Source: an uncultured Christensenella sp. (GTDB lineage: Bacteria; Bacillota; Clostridia; Christensenellales; Borkfalkiaceae). From it: DNA of 64,000 nucleotides. The notes under the pieces are model-generated. The model had not been told where the DNA came from, made no database searches, and saw only the letters and a program-made list of their open reading frames with translations. The stretch covers positions 269,018 to 333,017 of the forward strand of contig CAJTUK010000002.1 in the NCBI GenBank assembly GCA_910579525.1, read 5' to 3'. Each line of letters begins with the position of its first letter. The stretch's first letter is position 1. Shown in pieces: positions 32,364 through 41,532 of the stretch. A program made the position numbers and the translations under genes.

Positions 32364-34079
32364 ATGAAAAGTTTTTTCGTGAATTTAAAAAATTGGTTTA
32401 TTAACCATGCGCCGAGTAAACGCAGGCTTATTCAGATTTATGCGGCGCTTTTATATAACGCAAACATCAAGGGCTTTGTTCAGGGCAGGATATTTACCGG
32501 CGGTACAAAAAATTTGTGCGTCCCCGGTCTTAACTGCTATTCGTGTCCCGGAGCGGTGGCTGCCTGTCCTTTGGGCGCGCTGCAAAACGCTATGTCGGCG
32601 TCCGATAAGACGGCGCCCTATTATATAATAGGTATACTGGCGCTGTTCTGCATAATTTTAGGCAGAACCATATGCGGATTTCTGTGCCCCGTTGGGCTTG
32701 GACAAGAACTGTTATATAAGATAAAGACTCCCAAACTCAAAAAGAACAGAGTAACGCGCGTTTTGTCTTATCTTAAATACATAATATTAGTAGTTCTGGT
32801 AGTAATACTGCCAATACTGCTTCATTCACCCACGTTCTGCAAATATATTTGTCCTGCGGGTACGTTCGGCGGTGGATTGGGGTTATTGATTCACCCTGAA
32901 AACGGCGATTTTTTCGACGCGCTCGCTTCTCTGTTTACGTGGAAGTTTGCGCTGATGGTTGCAATAATAGTGCTCTGCATTTTCTGCTTCCGTGCATTTT
33001 GCCGTTTTTTGTGTCCGTTAGGCGCGCTCTACGGCTTGTTTAACAGGATTGCGCTGATAGGCGTAACGCTTGATGAGAGCAAGTGCACCGATTGCGGCTT
33101 GTGCTTAAATCATTGTAAAATGGATATTAACCGCGTGGGAGATCACGAATGTATCGAGTGCGGAGAGTGCATCGCCGTTTGCCCCACGCACGCAATAAGC
33201 TGGAAGGGCTCTAAAATATTCCTTCACCCGAACATGATTGAGGCGGCGGAAAAGGCGGAAGTTGCCGCTACGGAAGATACAACTGCGCCTTCGCCCGTTT
33301 CTGTATTAAACGGCGGAACGGCAAACGAAAATTCTCCCGTTGAGCAAACGTTAACGCTTAATATTGAAAGCGACGTGTTGGTTGAAGAAGCAGAACCCGT
33401 CGAACAGCAGGAATCGGAGAAAAGTAAAAAGCAGGAAAAAGTCAAAACAAAAAAGATCCCGCTCACGTCGGCGCAGGTAATAAAGCGTAATAAAATCCTC
33501 GAAATCGTTGCGTGGTCGCTTGCGGGAGTAATTCTCATAGGCGCGCTCGTTTATTATAACTTTATATTTGACGGTAAAAAGAGCTCGTTGTCAGAAGGCG
33601 ATATATGCAGTGATTTCACTTTGCAGGCGTATAACGGCAAAGAAACTTACAGCCTTGCGGATAGTAAAGGTAAAGTAGTTGTAATAAACTTCTGGGCAAC
33701 GTGGTGCCCCGGGTGCATTGAAGAACTGCCTGATTTCAACGTTTTGCAGGAGAATTATGCCGAAGACGTTACGGTAGTAGCGGTTCACGGTACCGAAGTT
33801 ACCGAGGACGTACAAGCCTTTATAAACGACAGTAACTGGGATAAATATTCACTGACTTTTATTCAGGACGACGTAAATACGGAGTTGAAATATTATGAAG
33901 CCGGCGTCAAGCAGGAAAGCGAAACGACAGGTCAGTTGTATTCGATGTTGGGCGGTAAGGGCGCTTGGCCTATGACGGTAATATTAGACCGAGAAGGTAA
34001 AATCTCCGTAGTATGGCAGAACACCGCTTCTTACGAGACCCTCGAAAAGATGGTGCTCCCGCTTATAAACGCAGAATGA
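32364..34079 (+). CDS. NapH-like iron-sulfur membrane protein fused to an extracellular TlpA-type thioredoxin
   Basis: This 571-residue fusion has three parts. Residues 1-235 are a NapH/CcoG-like membrane domain with repeated Cys motifs (CYSCPGAVAACP, CGFLCPVG, CKYICPAG, CRFLCPLG). Residues ~238-280 hold two [4Fe-4S] sites, CTDCGLCLNHCK and CIECGECIAVCP. After a charged linker (~290-375) and one helix (~380-402), a TlpA/ResA-like thioredoxin domain has WCPGC with C448 and C451. The topology puts the clusters inside and the thioredoxin outside, so the protein could drive electrons outward to reduce surface disulfides. It is coupled to the CxxC protein gene. Confidence 0.82.
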   Translation: MKSFFVNLKNWFINHAPSKRRLIQIYAALLYNANIKGFVQGRIFTGGTKNLCVPGLNCYSCPGAVAACPLGALQNAMSASDKTAPYYIIGILALFCIILGRTICGFLCPVGLGQELLYKIKTPKLKKNRVTRVLSYLKYIILVVLVVILPILLHSPTFCKYICPAGTFGGGLGLLIHPENGDFFDALASLFTWKFALMVAIIVLCIFCFRAFCRFLCPLGALYGLFNRIALIGVTLDESKCTDCGLCLNHCKMDINRVGDHECIECGECIAVCPTHAISWKGSKIFLHPNMIEAAEKAEVAATEDTTAPSPVSVLNGGTANENSPVEQTLTLNIESDVLVEEAEPVEQQESEKSKKQEKVKTKKIPLTSAQVIKRNKILEIVAWSLAGVILIGALVYYNFIFDGKKSSLSEGDICSDFTLQAYNGKETYSLADSKGKVVVINFWATWCPGCIEELPDFNVLQENYAEDVTVVAVHGTEVTEDVQAFINDSNWDKYSLTFIQDDVNTELKYYEAGVKQESETTGQLYSMLGGKGAWPMTVILDREGKISVVWQNTASYETLEKMVLPLINAE

Positions 34080-34098
34080 GCGTTATATAATAAATAAT

Positions 34099-34130
34099 AA
34101 AATCCCCTGCCAACGGCAGGGGATTTTGAA
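34099..34130. terminator. Bidirectional terminator
   Basis: A perfect 13-bp stem AAAATCCCCTGCC with GGCAGGGGATTTT across three bases lies between convergent genes. Confidence 0.9.
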
Positions 34131-34136
34131 TGTGTT

Positions 34137-35531
34137 TTAAAGTTTTTCTACAAGAATCGAATAAGTTATTATGTCGCCCTCTTTATAACCTGCTGTTTCA
34201 AAGTCCGTTACGCTGTCTGTTAAATCGAAAACATAATTTTTTGCAATGTTCAGATTTTTTGTCGTTATTTCGTAAGTGGAGGTGAACGGGTTGTTCGCCG
34301 TTGCGTTGCCGTCTACTTTTTCGGGCTGTATAGATACGAAGTTTGCGCCTACTCCGATAAGACTGTGTATAAACACTTTGTCGTTTGTAAATCCGCTCCT
34401 TATAGTAATTTTATATCTTCCTGCGGTTTCTGCGTTAAAGTTCAGTCTGAACGAGCTTACTTCCCAGATAAGTTTCGCCCGAACGTCGGCGTTCGGAGTC
34501 TGGGTTAATATAGTCCTGTTCATCAACGCGATTTCTATTTTCTTGATTTCGCCTACGGTCAGCTCGTCAGAAGATTTTATTGCGGAAAAATTCAAAACTA
34601 CCGTTCCCGCCGCATTGTTTGCGGTTGATACTTTAAGGGTTTTTCCTCCCGCGATTTTAAAGTCCTGTGTGTATGTTTTTCCGTCGACTTCGACTCTGAA
34701 ATTTTCACCGGATACGAAGCAAGGGGAGCCGCCCTTAACGCCGGGAATATCAACCTCCTGCGCGTTGCTTAAATAGGAGCTTTCGTTTGCGTTGAGTTTG
34801 AGCACGAGCGTTTTGCTCATGTCGACGGAGTGAGGCGCGTCCTGCGCGCCCGTTGAAGAAACGGGTGCGAAAACGACTTCGAAATCCGTAATATCGTTTG
34901 CCGTGCCGATGTCGTAAATTACACCGCTCGTGTATTCAACGAGGACGGTGGAGCTACCTTGATTAACGTAAAAAGTTCCGGGGTGTTCTGTGTTTCCGTC
35001 AGAAAGGGTAAACATTACGTTTGAATTGCTGCATCTGAATTCGTAATAACCGTCTGCAAATCGGGAGGAGGGCTCGAATTCTATCGTTTCGTTTTTGTCG
35101 CTCAAATTTACGTGTATGCTCTGGAAGTTATAAGCGTTAAGCTTTAAATTCAGCTCGTAGCCGTCTTTAATATTTACGGTGTGTTTGGATATAACGCTGT
35201 AACCAGAGGGAATATCTTCAAAGTCTATTTCAACGGAATAAGAGGAGGTGTCCGCCCAGTCGGTTATATCGAAAACTGCTTTGCCGTTGCTGTCCGTCGC
35301 GCTCTTTAAATCTTTGTTGTTTATATACGCATCGCCGTTCAAAGGCGAAAGGGTAACGTCGATTCCGCCGACTCCGTTGCCGCCGTCGATATCCGGATAG
35401 GAGATGGTGACGGTGTAATATTTTTTGTCGGACGCGGGGTCGTCCTGACAAGCCGCCGCAAAAATCAGAGTGCCGGCCGTAACGCAGATAATCGAAACAA
35501 GCGCGGCGACAGCTTTAAAAAATCTGTTCAT
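34137..35531 (-). CDS. Surface lipoprotein with prealbumin-like domain (464 aa)
   Basis: A lipoprotein signal ends at FAAAC with Cys28. Residues ~38-125 form a transthyretin/carboxypeptidase-regulatory-like beta domain (YYTVTISYPD, GIDVTLSPL, then ATDSNGKAVFDITDW). The rest is beta-rich, with Asn, Ser and Thr abundance, and probably two or three further immunoglobulin-like domains. No catalytic motif or cysteine besides the lipid anchor is evident. It is the last of four related lipoprotein genes on this strand. GAGAA lies five bases before the ATG. Confidence 0.65.
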   Translation of the reverse strand: MNRFFKAVAALVSIICVTAGTLIFAAACQDDPASDKKYYTVTISYPDIDGGNGVGGIDVTLSPLNGDAYINNKDLKSATDSNGKAVFDITDWADTSSYSVEIDFEDIPSGYSVISKHTVNIKDGYELNLKLNAYNFQSIHVNLSDKNETIEFEPSSRFADGYYEFRCSNSNVMFTLSDGNTEHPGTFYVNQGSSTVLVEYTSGVIYDIGTANDITDFEVVFAPVSSTGAQDAPHSVDMSKTLVLKLNANESSYLSNAQEVDIPGVKGGSPCFVSGENFRVEVDGKTYTQDFKIAGGKTLKVSTANNAAGTVVLNFSAIKSSDELTVGEIKKIEIALMNRTILTQTPNADVRAKLIWEVSSFRLNFNAETAGRYKITIRSGFTNDKVFIHSLIGVGANFVSIQPEKVDGNATANNPFTSTYEITTKNLNIAKNYVFDLTDSVTDFETAGYKEGDIITYSILVEKL

Positions 35532-35549
35532 ACAATTCTCCGTGTTTTT

Positions 35550-35578
35550 TTAAACCCGCATATGTTTCAATGCGGGTT
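35550..35578. repeat. Hairpin between two lipoprotein genes
   Basis: AACCCGCAT pairs with ATGCGGGTT over a loop of about ten bases, just upstream of the 464-residue lipoprotein gene and downstream of the 131-residue one. It lacks a clean T run, so it may be an RNA-processing or stability element rather than a full terminator. Confidence 0.6.
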
Positions 35579-35586
35579 ATGGTGTT

Positions 35587-35982
35587 TTATAAAGCTTTGA
35601 CTTTGACTTTTATGGTAATCGAATAACCGTCTTTTTCGGTATCTACCAAAATGCCTTCGTCGTCGTGTTCAAAGCCATCGGTTAAGAGCTCGTAAGAAGA
35701 AGAGTTCAAAACCGCGATATGGAAGTTGTGTCCGCCCTTATACATATCCTGCGAAAGGTCATAAACTATTTTGCCGTTTTTGTCCGACGCTTTGGGGGCG
35801 CACGTTCCGCCTACTAAACAGAAGTTGATTCTCACGCCTTCCACAGGGGTTTCGTCCGTTGCGGATATAACCGTTATTTCGTATTGACTCGTGTTTTGGC
35901 ACGCAGTTGCAAATATTCCCGCGCAAGCTATAAGGCATACGGCAATGCAAGAAATAATCGCAGTTTTAATATACTTTTTCAT
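35587..35982 (-). CDS. Small surface lipoprotein, single prealbumin-like domain
   Basis: A 131-residue lipoprotein: signal with lipobox FATAC (Cys28), then one domain (YEITVISATDETPVEGVRI, ending YSITIKVKVKAL). It carries the transthyretin-like pattern TPVxGVxI ... DKNGKIVYDL that also begins its three larger neighbours, so it seems to be the minimal paralogue of the set. Two extra cysteines (in NFCLVGGTCAP) may form a disulfide. It has a strong GGAGG site and its own promoter. The function is unknown. Confidence 0.65.
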   Translation of the reverse strand: MKKYIKTAIISCIAVCLIACAGIFATACQNTSQYEITVISATDETPVEGVRINFCLVGGTCAPKASDKNGKIVYDLSQDMYKGGHNFHIAVLNSSSYELLTDGFEHDDEGILVDTEKDGYSITIKVKVKAL

Positions 35983-36011
35983 AAATTGCCTCCAAAATTG
36001 TTATATACAAC

Positions 36012-36040
36012 AGTTTAACATTTTATTTTACGCAATGCAA
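36012..36040 (-). promoter_or_regulatory. Promoter of the small lipoprotein gene
   Basis: On the minus strand TTGCAT, 17 bp and TAAACT lie about 30 bp before the start codon. Confidence 0.6.
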
Positions 36041-36116
36041 ACGATTTCATTAAAAAATGAAAAAAAATACACATTTTTCGTATATTTGAACTGCAAACCG
36101 TATATTTGCATTGTTT

Positions 36117-36148
36117 ATAAAAAATTCCCCCTCTGTTCGAGGGGGAAT
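36117..36148 (-). terminator. Terminator of the 669-residue lipoprotein gene
   Basis: ATTCCCCCTC pairs with GAGGGGGAAT across five bases; on the minus strand it is followed by a T run. Confidence 0.85.
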
Positions 36149-36166
36149 AAAACCTTAATACGGTTT

Positions 36167-38176
36167 TTAATTTGTTTTAGGAGCAAAGTATCCGCATGCA
36201 AGCAACCAAGGTTGGCTGGGTCTGTCGTCCATACTTGAAGCATCAAGCATAACGTCGTACCAACGCTGATTCATATATCTTAAAGTAAATAATTTAAGTT
36301 CGTCGTTAAGTGCGTAAACCCCTTCTTTACTGCTGGCATATTTTGCGTATTCAGCAATAAAATCAGTGTAATTGTACTTTATTTTTGTAGAATCTAGACC
36401 GTATACGGTGAGATGGTTGTTCTGCTGTTCGGCTCTTGGCGGTTCGCCGTCGGGGGGAGTGGGACGCTCGTTTCCGCCCATATATTCAACAGTTGCAAAC
36501 GAATAATCGCATTCGCGCAGGTTCTTGGTTATAGCAACGTACACCTCGTATTCTTTTTCGTTTATTTTAACAATATATTTGCCGTCTTCGTTTTTCTCGG
36601 GAACTTGTTCGCCGTTGGGGTCGAGCCACGTCCATGTTGTTCCCTGCGGTTCCTGCTGTATTTCAAGTTTTGATTTAACTTCAACTTTTTCTACCTTTGC
36701 TTCCGGAACAAGGGGGTCGGCCTCGCCTACTTTCTTTATTATTATTTGAACAGAGGTAGAAGTTACCTTGTCAAGGAAAATATGGTACATCATCGTCTGT
36801 CCGCCTACAATGTTTCCGTTGTCGTCGAAAGACAAGTAATCGGAAGGATAGTTTTCCGTTAAGGGGAAACTTGCCGCCGCGTCATACAATGATTCGCCGT
36901 CCTGTGGAGGGTATATCGGTTTGAAGGTTGCATTGGAATACTGCATTATCTTCGGGTTGTCTTCGTGAGCCGATTTGAGCGAAATTTCATATTTGCCCGT
37001 GATTTTCGGCGAGAATTCGAGGACAGCATCGTCGTTTTCGTTGAACATAAGCGTGTATTCGCCTTCGCTGGTAGCCGCCTGTTTAATAGGCTCGCGGTTG
37101 TAAGATATAGCTATATCAACAGAATAGTGCGCTCTGCCGTCGAGAGAAGATACGGAGAATATCCAGTCCTCGCCCTCTTCCATAGAGAGGGGGCGCGTTT
37201 TCCTTCCGCCGTTTTCGCTTCCTTTCAGCGTTATTGAATTGTCAAAATCGTCGTAGCTGTCTGTGCGGTAGTACTTAATTAAATAATTTCCCGTCTTCAA
37301 TCTTTCGCCCTCGTTTTCGGGGTCGAGGTCGGGTCTCAAATTAAAGGTATAGGTGCCGGCTTTATTTGCATGCAGAATATAAAAGCTCTCTTCGGCGCCG
37401 TAAGTTTCGGCGGTGAACACGTGGTTTTCTTTATATTCGTCAATGTAAGTTATTAGGGGGCTGTTGAGCGTAGCCCAGTCTTCGAACTGTGCGTCCGTCA
37501 TTTTGTTGGAGTCGTTAAGCGTTATCACGGTAGGCTCGAACATCTCAACGTCGACGTTACCGCCTGCGGTTGAGGTAAGCGCCTGTTTGTGGTGCAACTT
37601 GCCGGAGGGTTCGGTTACCAAAACGTTGTAAGTCCCTGCGTTTATAGTAGGGGTGGTGTAACTGCCCTGCGCGTTGGTTTTTCCGCTCGTAAGCTCGGTT
37701 TTTCCGTTCATAACGCGCACGTCGAAGCCCGAAGCCGCCGACCCGTCGGGTTTTTTAACATTTATTGTGTAAGTAGTTTGCTCATGATTGAGAACAATCG
37801 TCTTTCTCGCCTTGTCTTTTTCCGTTTTAACAGGAATATAAATAAAGCCTTTGGGCAGATAAGAAAGAGTTATTTTATATTCACCGGGGGTTTTTATGTC
37901 GGGTAAGTGCGCCTTGCCGTAAACGTCGAGCAATCCCTGACTCAAAGTGTTGAGTTGCTTGCCTTCGTCGTCGGTGAGGATAACGGCTATTTTGTTTCTT
38001 GCCGAACCCGTATCGCTGCTCTTGACGGGGGAACCGTCGGGATAAAGTACGGTGATTTCATAGCCCATTTCTGCGGGGTTGCCGAAGTCTTCTTTGCATG
38101 CCGCCGCAAAAACCGCCGTTGCGGCAAAGCAAACGGCTATCACCGTAAGAGACAATCTTTTAAATATCTTGACCAT
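36167..38176 (-). CDS. Surface lipoprotein with two prealbumin-like domains (669 aa)
   Basis: A signal peptide with lipobox FAAAC (Cys27) is followed by two tandem prealbumin-like domains (about 36-125 and 133-215: YEITVLYPDGSPVKS, and YTINVKKPDGSAASGFDVRV). Three or more beta-rich blocks follow, among them a Pro/Glu-rich hinge near residues 480-500 (EAKVEKVEVKSK). Aromatic and Asp/Asn residues are frequent. No catalytic site is recognised and only the lipid-anchor cysteine and one near the N terminus of the mature chain are seen. It is 59 bp downstream of the TlpA-like lipoprotein gene, with a hairpin in the gap. Confidence 0.65.
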   Translation of the reverse strand: MVKIFKRLSLTVIAVCFAATAVFAAACKEDFGNPAEMGYEITVLYPDGSPVKSSDTGSARNKIAVILTDDEGKQLNTLSQGLLDVYGKAHLPDIKTPGEYKITLSYLPKGFIYIPVKTEKDKARKTIVLNHEQTTYTINVKKPDGSAASGFDVRVMNGKTELTSGKTNAQGSYTTPTINAGTYNVLVTEPSGKLHHKQALTSTAGGNVDVEMFEPTVITLNDSNKMTDAQFEDWATLNSPLITYIDEYKENHVFTAETYGAEESFYILHANKAGTYTFNLRPDLDPENEGERLKTGNYLIKYYRTDSYDDFDNSITLKGSENGGRKTRPLSMEEGEDWIFSVSSLDGRAHYSVDIAISYNREPIKQAATSEGEYTLMFNENDDAVLEFSPKITGKYEISLKSAHEDNPKIMQYSNATFKPIYPPQDGESLYDAAASFPLTENYPSDYLSFDDNGNIVGGQTMMYHIFLDKVTSTSVQIIIKKVGEADPLVPEAKVEKVEVKSKLEIQQEPQGTTWTWLDPNGEQVPEKNEDGKYIVKINEKEYEVYVAITKNLRECDYSFATVEYMGGNERPTPPDGEPPRAEQQNNHLTVYGLDSTKIKYNYTDFIAEYAKYASSKEGVYALNDELKLFTLRYMNQRWYDVMLDASSMDDRPSQPWLLACGYFAPKTN

Positions 38177-38198
38177 AAAAATATCCTTTATTTGTATT

Positions 38199-38224
38199 CC
38201 GCCCGCGCTGTTAACGCGGGCGGT
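38199..38224. repeat. Hairpin between lipoprotein genes
   Basis: CCGCCCGCG pairs with CGCGGGCGG over a loop of about seven bases in the 59-bp gap before the 669-residue lipoprotein gene; it ends in A-rich rather than T-rich sequence on the minus strand. A similar stem stands before two of the other lipoprotein genes. Confidence 0.6.
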
Positions 38225-38235
38225 AGCTTGAGTAA

Positions 38236-41175
38236 TTAAATGTCTTTGTTGTCGTAATACGATATAACGTCGGAGAGGGGCTTTTGCGCGCTGGTGTAAT
38301 CAAAATAATAGCACGCTTTGAGCCACTCGTTGTCGTCGTCGAATCCTGCGTTTACGGTGTAGAACTGAATGAGTATCTGACGCAACGTTTCGTCAACGGG
38401 CAACAGACCGTAAAGCTCGTCGGTTTTCTGTTTTCCCTCCGTTGACTTCTTGCAATATTCTTTCATTTTATCGGTGTAGTCTTTCTTTTCAAAGCGTGTG
38501 CTACCCGAAGTAATAGGTCTGCCAAAAATGTCTTTATCAGTGAGATCGTTACCGTATCTGTCTTTTCCGCTCGTAAAGTCGAAAGGTTTTTTGTCTTCTT
38601 TCGCAAGCAGAGTAGCTATTGAATTGATGTTGAACAACCTCGAAGCGTCGGTGAAGTCGCAGTAAATGGGACTCTTAATGGCGTTGGTTGAAAAATAATA
38701 GCCGTTTTCGAGCGTTGCTTCCGTAAATACGGGGAGCTTATATTTGTTGGATTCGATCGATTCCGGAATGAGGAAACCGCCCGTAGCCGAAGTAATATAT
38801 TTGTGTTCCTGCTTGATTGTGCCGTTGTCGTCGTTTATACGGTCTATTCTGAAATAGAGGTCTCCGAGAAGGTCCGTATTGCTGAAAGCTACCATCAGAT
38901 AATATTTATGACCTTTTTTAAGATAGTGGTACATCTTGAAGTTAATTTCGTCATAGTTGAAGAGCGGGTCGTTAACGAAGTCCTTTCTTTGAATGTAGTC
39001 GTTGCCTGATTCGTTGATTTGCTTGACTTGCGTGTAGTCTAACTGACCGAATCCGAAGTCCGTTTCAAAACTGTCGCCGTCCATAAGCCAAGCATCTTTA
39101 CCGAATACAATGGCTTTACCCGTTTTTTCGTCAATATGGTGTATACCGCTGAATTCATAAACGCCCGTATCTTCGGGTATAAATTCGTACATCATGCCGC
39201 GGGGCATATGAATTCTGTTGAAAGTTGCCTTATTCAAATCTTTGAGCTCGGTTTTGCCGGTAGTTTCCTTTGCTTCAAGCGCGGTAAACGCCGTTAAGCC
39301 GTCGATTCCGGGACCCATACTGTCGCCGCTGCCGTAATGTACGAAGAAGGTGCAGAACTCAAGCCAGCCGTTATCGGGGTGCGCGTAATCTTCTTTATTT
39401 TTATCATACTGATCAAGATAGATATCCGTGAGCATTTGTTTGAGCGGTTCCGTAACGGGAACAAGTCTCGAAACACCCGAGTTCGTTGCCCATGTGCAGT
39501 ACGAGCCCAAAAGATTTTTATAATCTGTTCCCTGGAAGGTGCATTTATCCTGAAGGAAATAGGTAGTAGTAATTGTCGCCTGATGGGTGACGTCGGGGAA
39601 GAAGGGAGCTGCGTCTATCATCAGCGCGTAGAGTATAGGGTCGTCGCCCTGTTTGCTACGCCTGTTTAATACATGATAATAACCGTCTTGTTGAAGCTCT
39701 ACGTTTTCGTAGTTTTCATAACCGCCCATTGCTTCGCCGCGCGCCGCGTAATAAGGGAAGTCTACGGGGTCGGAATTCTTTTCGAATTCTTCAACCGAAA
39801 CGAACCGCAGATTGCTGATTCTTACTGTGTCTTCAAGGTTTAAACCGTTTAAGGCGCTTTCAGTAGACCGCTTATAATATGCGAACGTAATCGTATGCCA
39901 ACCGGGTTCGAGCGCGACATACGCATACCCGACGCGGGTTGCTTCGCCGCTGTCTTCGAGAGTCTGCGAGCCGAGTCCGCCGTTGGAGTCTACGGCAACG
40001 TAGAAGTAGTCGGTGCCCGCCAAGCCGGAAATTGTATAGTCGAAAGCAAGAACGCGGCTTGTGTTAGATTTGTCTGTGTTCTTGGGGAAGTAGACCTGGA
40101 CGTTGAGCAATGCGCGGGTAGCATAGTGTCCCTTGTTTGTCGCGTAAACGGATTTACGGTCTTCGGAAAGTGCGAAGGGCCATATTGAATCGTCCACCTC
40201 GGGGGCTATCGCCGAAAACGTTATATTTTCGCCGGTATTGTTAATGGCTTCGTTCATGCCCGCGTCGGAGAAAGAAACGCCGAAATCGGCGGGTTTGTCC
40301 GCAACAAAGTTGTTGTCGTCGGTAATATTTTGCGAATAATCGTCGCGCACGTATTTCTGGAAGAGCTGACGCCATGCCGAAGGGTTGGTTTCACCGCCCG
40401 TAAACCTTTCGCAGATTACGCCGTAACGGTCTATTACGAGGTTTGTGGGGAAGTTTGTTACAGCGGGTTCGCAACTGCCTATAAGTCCGATTGTATCAAC
40501 CGACATATAGTAAGGAGCCTCGTGCTTTATAACAAAATTCGCCACGTCGGCGTCGCTGTCGCCTTGGTTGTCGAGTCCCAGAATAACGGCGCTGTCGGCG
40601 TAATCGGCTAACGCGGTTTTCATAGCGGGTATTTCAGAGTTGCAGGGCGAGCAGTTTACAAAGAAGAAGTTTAAAAGTATAACTTTTTTGCCTTTGAACA
40701 ACTCTGAAAGCCTTATTTTTTTAGACGGAAGAGTCGCGCCGGTTGCGTCGCTGAAGTTGTACGCGGAGGGTAGTTCGAAGTCGTAAATTACGTCGCCGAT
40801 ACGATAGCGCTTGTTTGCGGGTTTTTCTTTATCGGTGATAATGCTCGATTCTACCACTATCGTGTTTACCTGTTTCGAAGAGTCGAGTCTGTAAACAGAT
40901 TCGGGTTTGTATCCGTCGGGAAGGCTGGAAAGCGTAGCCGAAACGTTGCCTTCGAGGTTAACTTTTATTTCGCCGTTTTCGTCCGTTTCCGCCGAACCCG
41001 TCTCGTTTCCGTCGCGCAAAAGGGTTACGATAACTCCTTCGAGCGCCAATCCGCCCTTGGAAATAACCCTTATAGTCTGGTCGCCCACAGGGGTGCAGGC
41101 GGCTGCGGGGATAATCAGCGTAACGGCAAGCATCACAGCCATTGCCGTTATAAACGCTTTTAACAGTCTTTTCAT
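38236..41175 (-). CDS. Large lipoprotein with TlpA-like thioredoxin domain (979 aa)
   Basis: A lipobox PAAAC (Cys27) is followed by a short prealbumin-like domain (IRVISKGGLALEGVIVTLL ... TDENGEIKVNL). Next comes a TlpA/ResA-like thioredoxin domain at about residues 125-265, with redox site NCSPCN near 174-177 and the typical LILNFFFV strand ahead of it. The remaining 700 residues are beta-rich and resemble carbohydrate-binding or other extracellular modules, with no recognised catalytic site. The thioredoxin domain lacks the usual WC start (it has VNC), so its redox potential may differ. A thioredoxin fusion on the opposite strand is a natural electron donor. Own promoter upstream. Confidence 0.75.
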   Translation of the reverse strand: MKRLLKAFITAMAVMLAVTLIIPAAACTPVGDQTIRVISKGGLALEGVIVTLLRDGNETGSAETDENGEIKVNLEGNVSATLSSLPDGYKPESVYRLDSSKQVNTIVVESSIITDKEKPANKRYRIGDVIYDFELPSAYNFSDATGATLPSKKIRLSELFKGKKVILLNFFFVNCSPCNSEIPAMKTALADYADSAVILGLDNQGDSDADVANFVIKHEAPYYMSVDTIGLIGSCEPAVTNFPTNLVIDRYGVICERFTGGETNPSAWRQLFQKYVRDDYSQNITDDNNFVADKPADFGVSFSDAGMNEAINNTGENITFSAIAPEVDDSIWPFALSEDRKSVYATNKGHYATRALLNVQVYFPKNTDKSNTSRVLAFDYTISGLAGTDYFYVAVDSNGGLGSQTLEDSGEATRVGYAYVALEPGWHTITFAYYKRSTESALNGLNLEDTVRISNLRFVSVEEFEKNSDPVDFPYYAARGEAMGGYENYENVELQQDGYYHVLNRRSKQGDDPILYALMIDAAPFFPDVTHQATITTTYFLQDKCTFQGTDYKNLLGSYCTWATNSGVSRLVPVTEPLKQMLTDIYLDQYDKNKEDYAHPDNGWLEFCTFFVHYGSGDSMGPGIDGLTAFTALEAKETTGKTELKDLNKATFNRIHMPRGMMYEFIPEDTGVYEFSGIHHIDEKTGKAIVFGKDAWLMDGDSFETDFGFGQLDYTQVKQINESGNDYIQRKDFVNDPLFNYDEINFKMYHYLKKGHKYYLMVAFSNTDLLGDLYFRIDRINDDNGTIKQEHKYITSATGGFLIPESIESNKYKLPVFTEATLENGYYFSTNAIKSPIYCDFTDASRLFNINSIATLLAKEDKKPFDFTSGKDRYGNDLTDKDIFGRPITSGSTRFEKKDYTDKMKEYCKKSTEGKQKTDELYGLLPVDETLRQILIQFYTVNAGFDDDNEWLKACYYFDYTSAQKPLSDVISYYDNKDI

Positions 41176-41208
41176 TTTTAACTCCTTAAATAAGTTCGTT
41201 TTTCGTTT

Positions 41209-41232
41209 CGGCGGGCGCTTTAAAACCCGCCG
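41209..41232. repeat. Leader hairpin of the TlpA-like lipoprotein gene
   Basis: CGGCGGG pairs with CCCGCCG over ten bases inside the transcribed leader. It has no T run, so it is not a terminator. Confidence 0.55.
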
Positions 41233-41252
41233 TGCGGCATTGTTCGTTTTTA

Positions 41253-41281
41253 ATTATACATAGAGTAATTATAAAAATCAA
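41253..41281 (-). promoter_or_regulatory. Promoter of the lipoprotein gene set
   Basis: On the minus strand TTGATT, 17 bp and TATAAT precede the 979-residue lipoprotein gene by a leader of about 70 nt. The rest of the gap 41176-41532 is AT-rich and holds only this promoter, the hairpin and the rightward promoter. Confidence 0.7.
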
Positions 41282-41449
41282 CAAAATTAACACTATATAT
41301 TAATGGAAAAATCAAAAATTGCCCTTAACACCCCGAATATTTGATTTTGATATATAAAATTTTGCACGATTTTTATTATTTTTATAAATTTATGCAAAAA
41401 ATATGCAAATTTTTTTGCCTGATTTTCACTTAATTTTCGCAGAAATGCG

Positions 41450-41478
41450 TTTACAAATAATTTAATTACAATTATAAT
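41450..41478 (+). promoter_or_regulatory. ABC-exporter promoter with inverted repeat over the -10 box
   Basis: TTTACA, 17 bp and TATAAT. ACAATT (41468-41473) and AATTGT (41480-41485) form an inverted repeat that brackets the -10 box and could be an operator. Confidence 0.6.
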
Positions 41479-41532
41479 AAATTGTGACTTTATTTTTCGG
41501 GGAGGTTTATCAGTAAGATACGTAACGTAATT

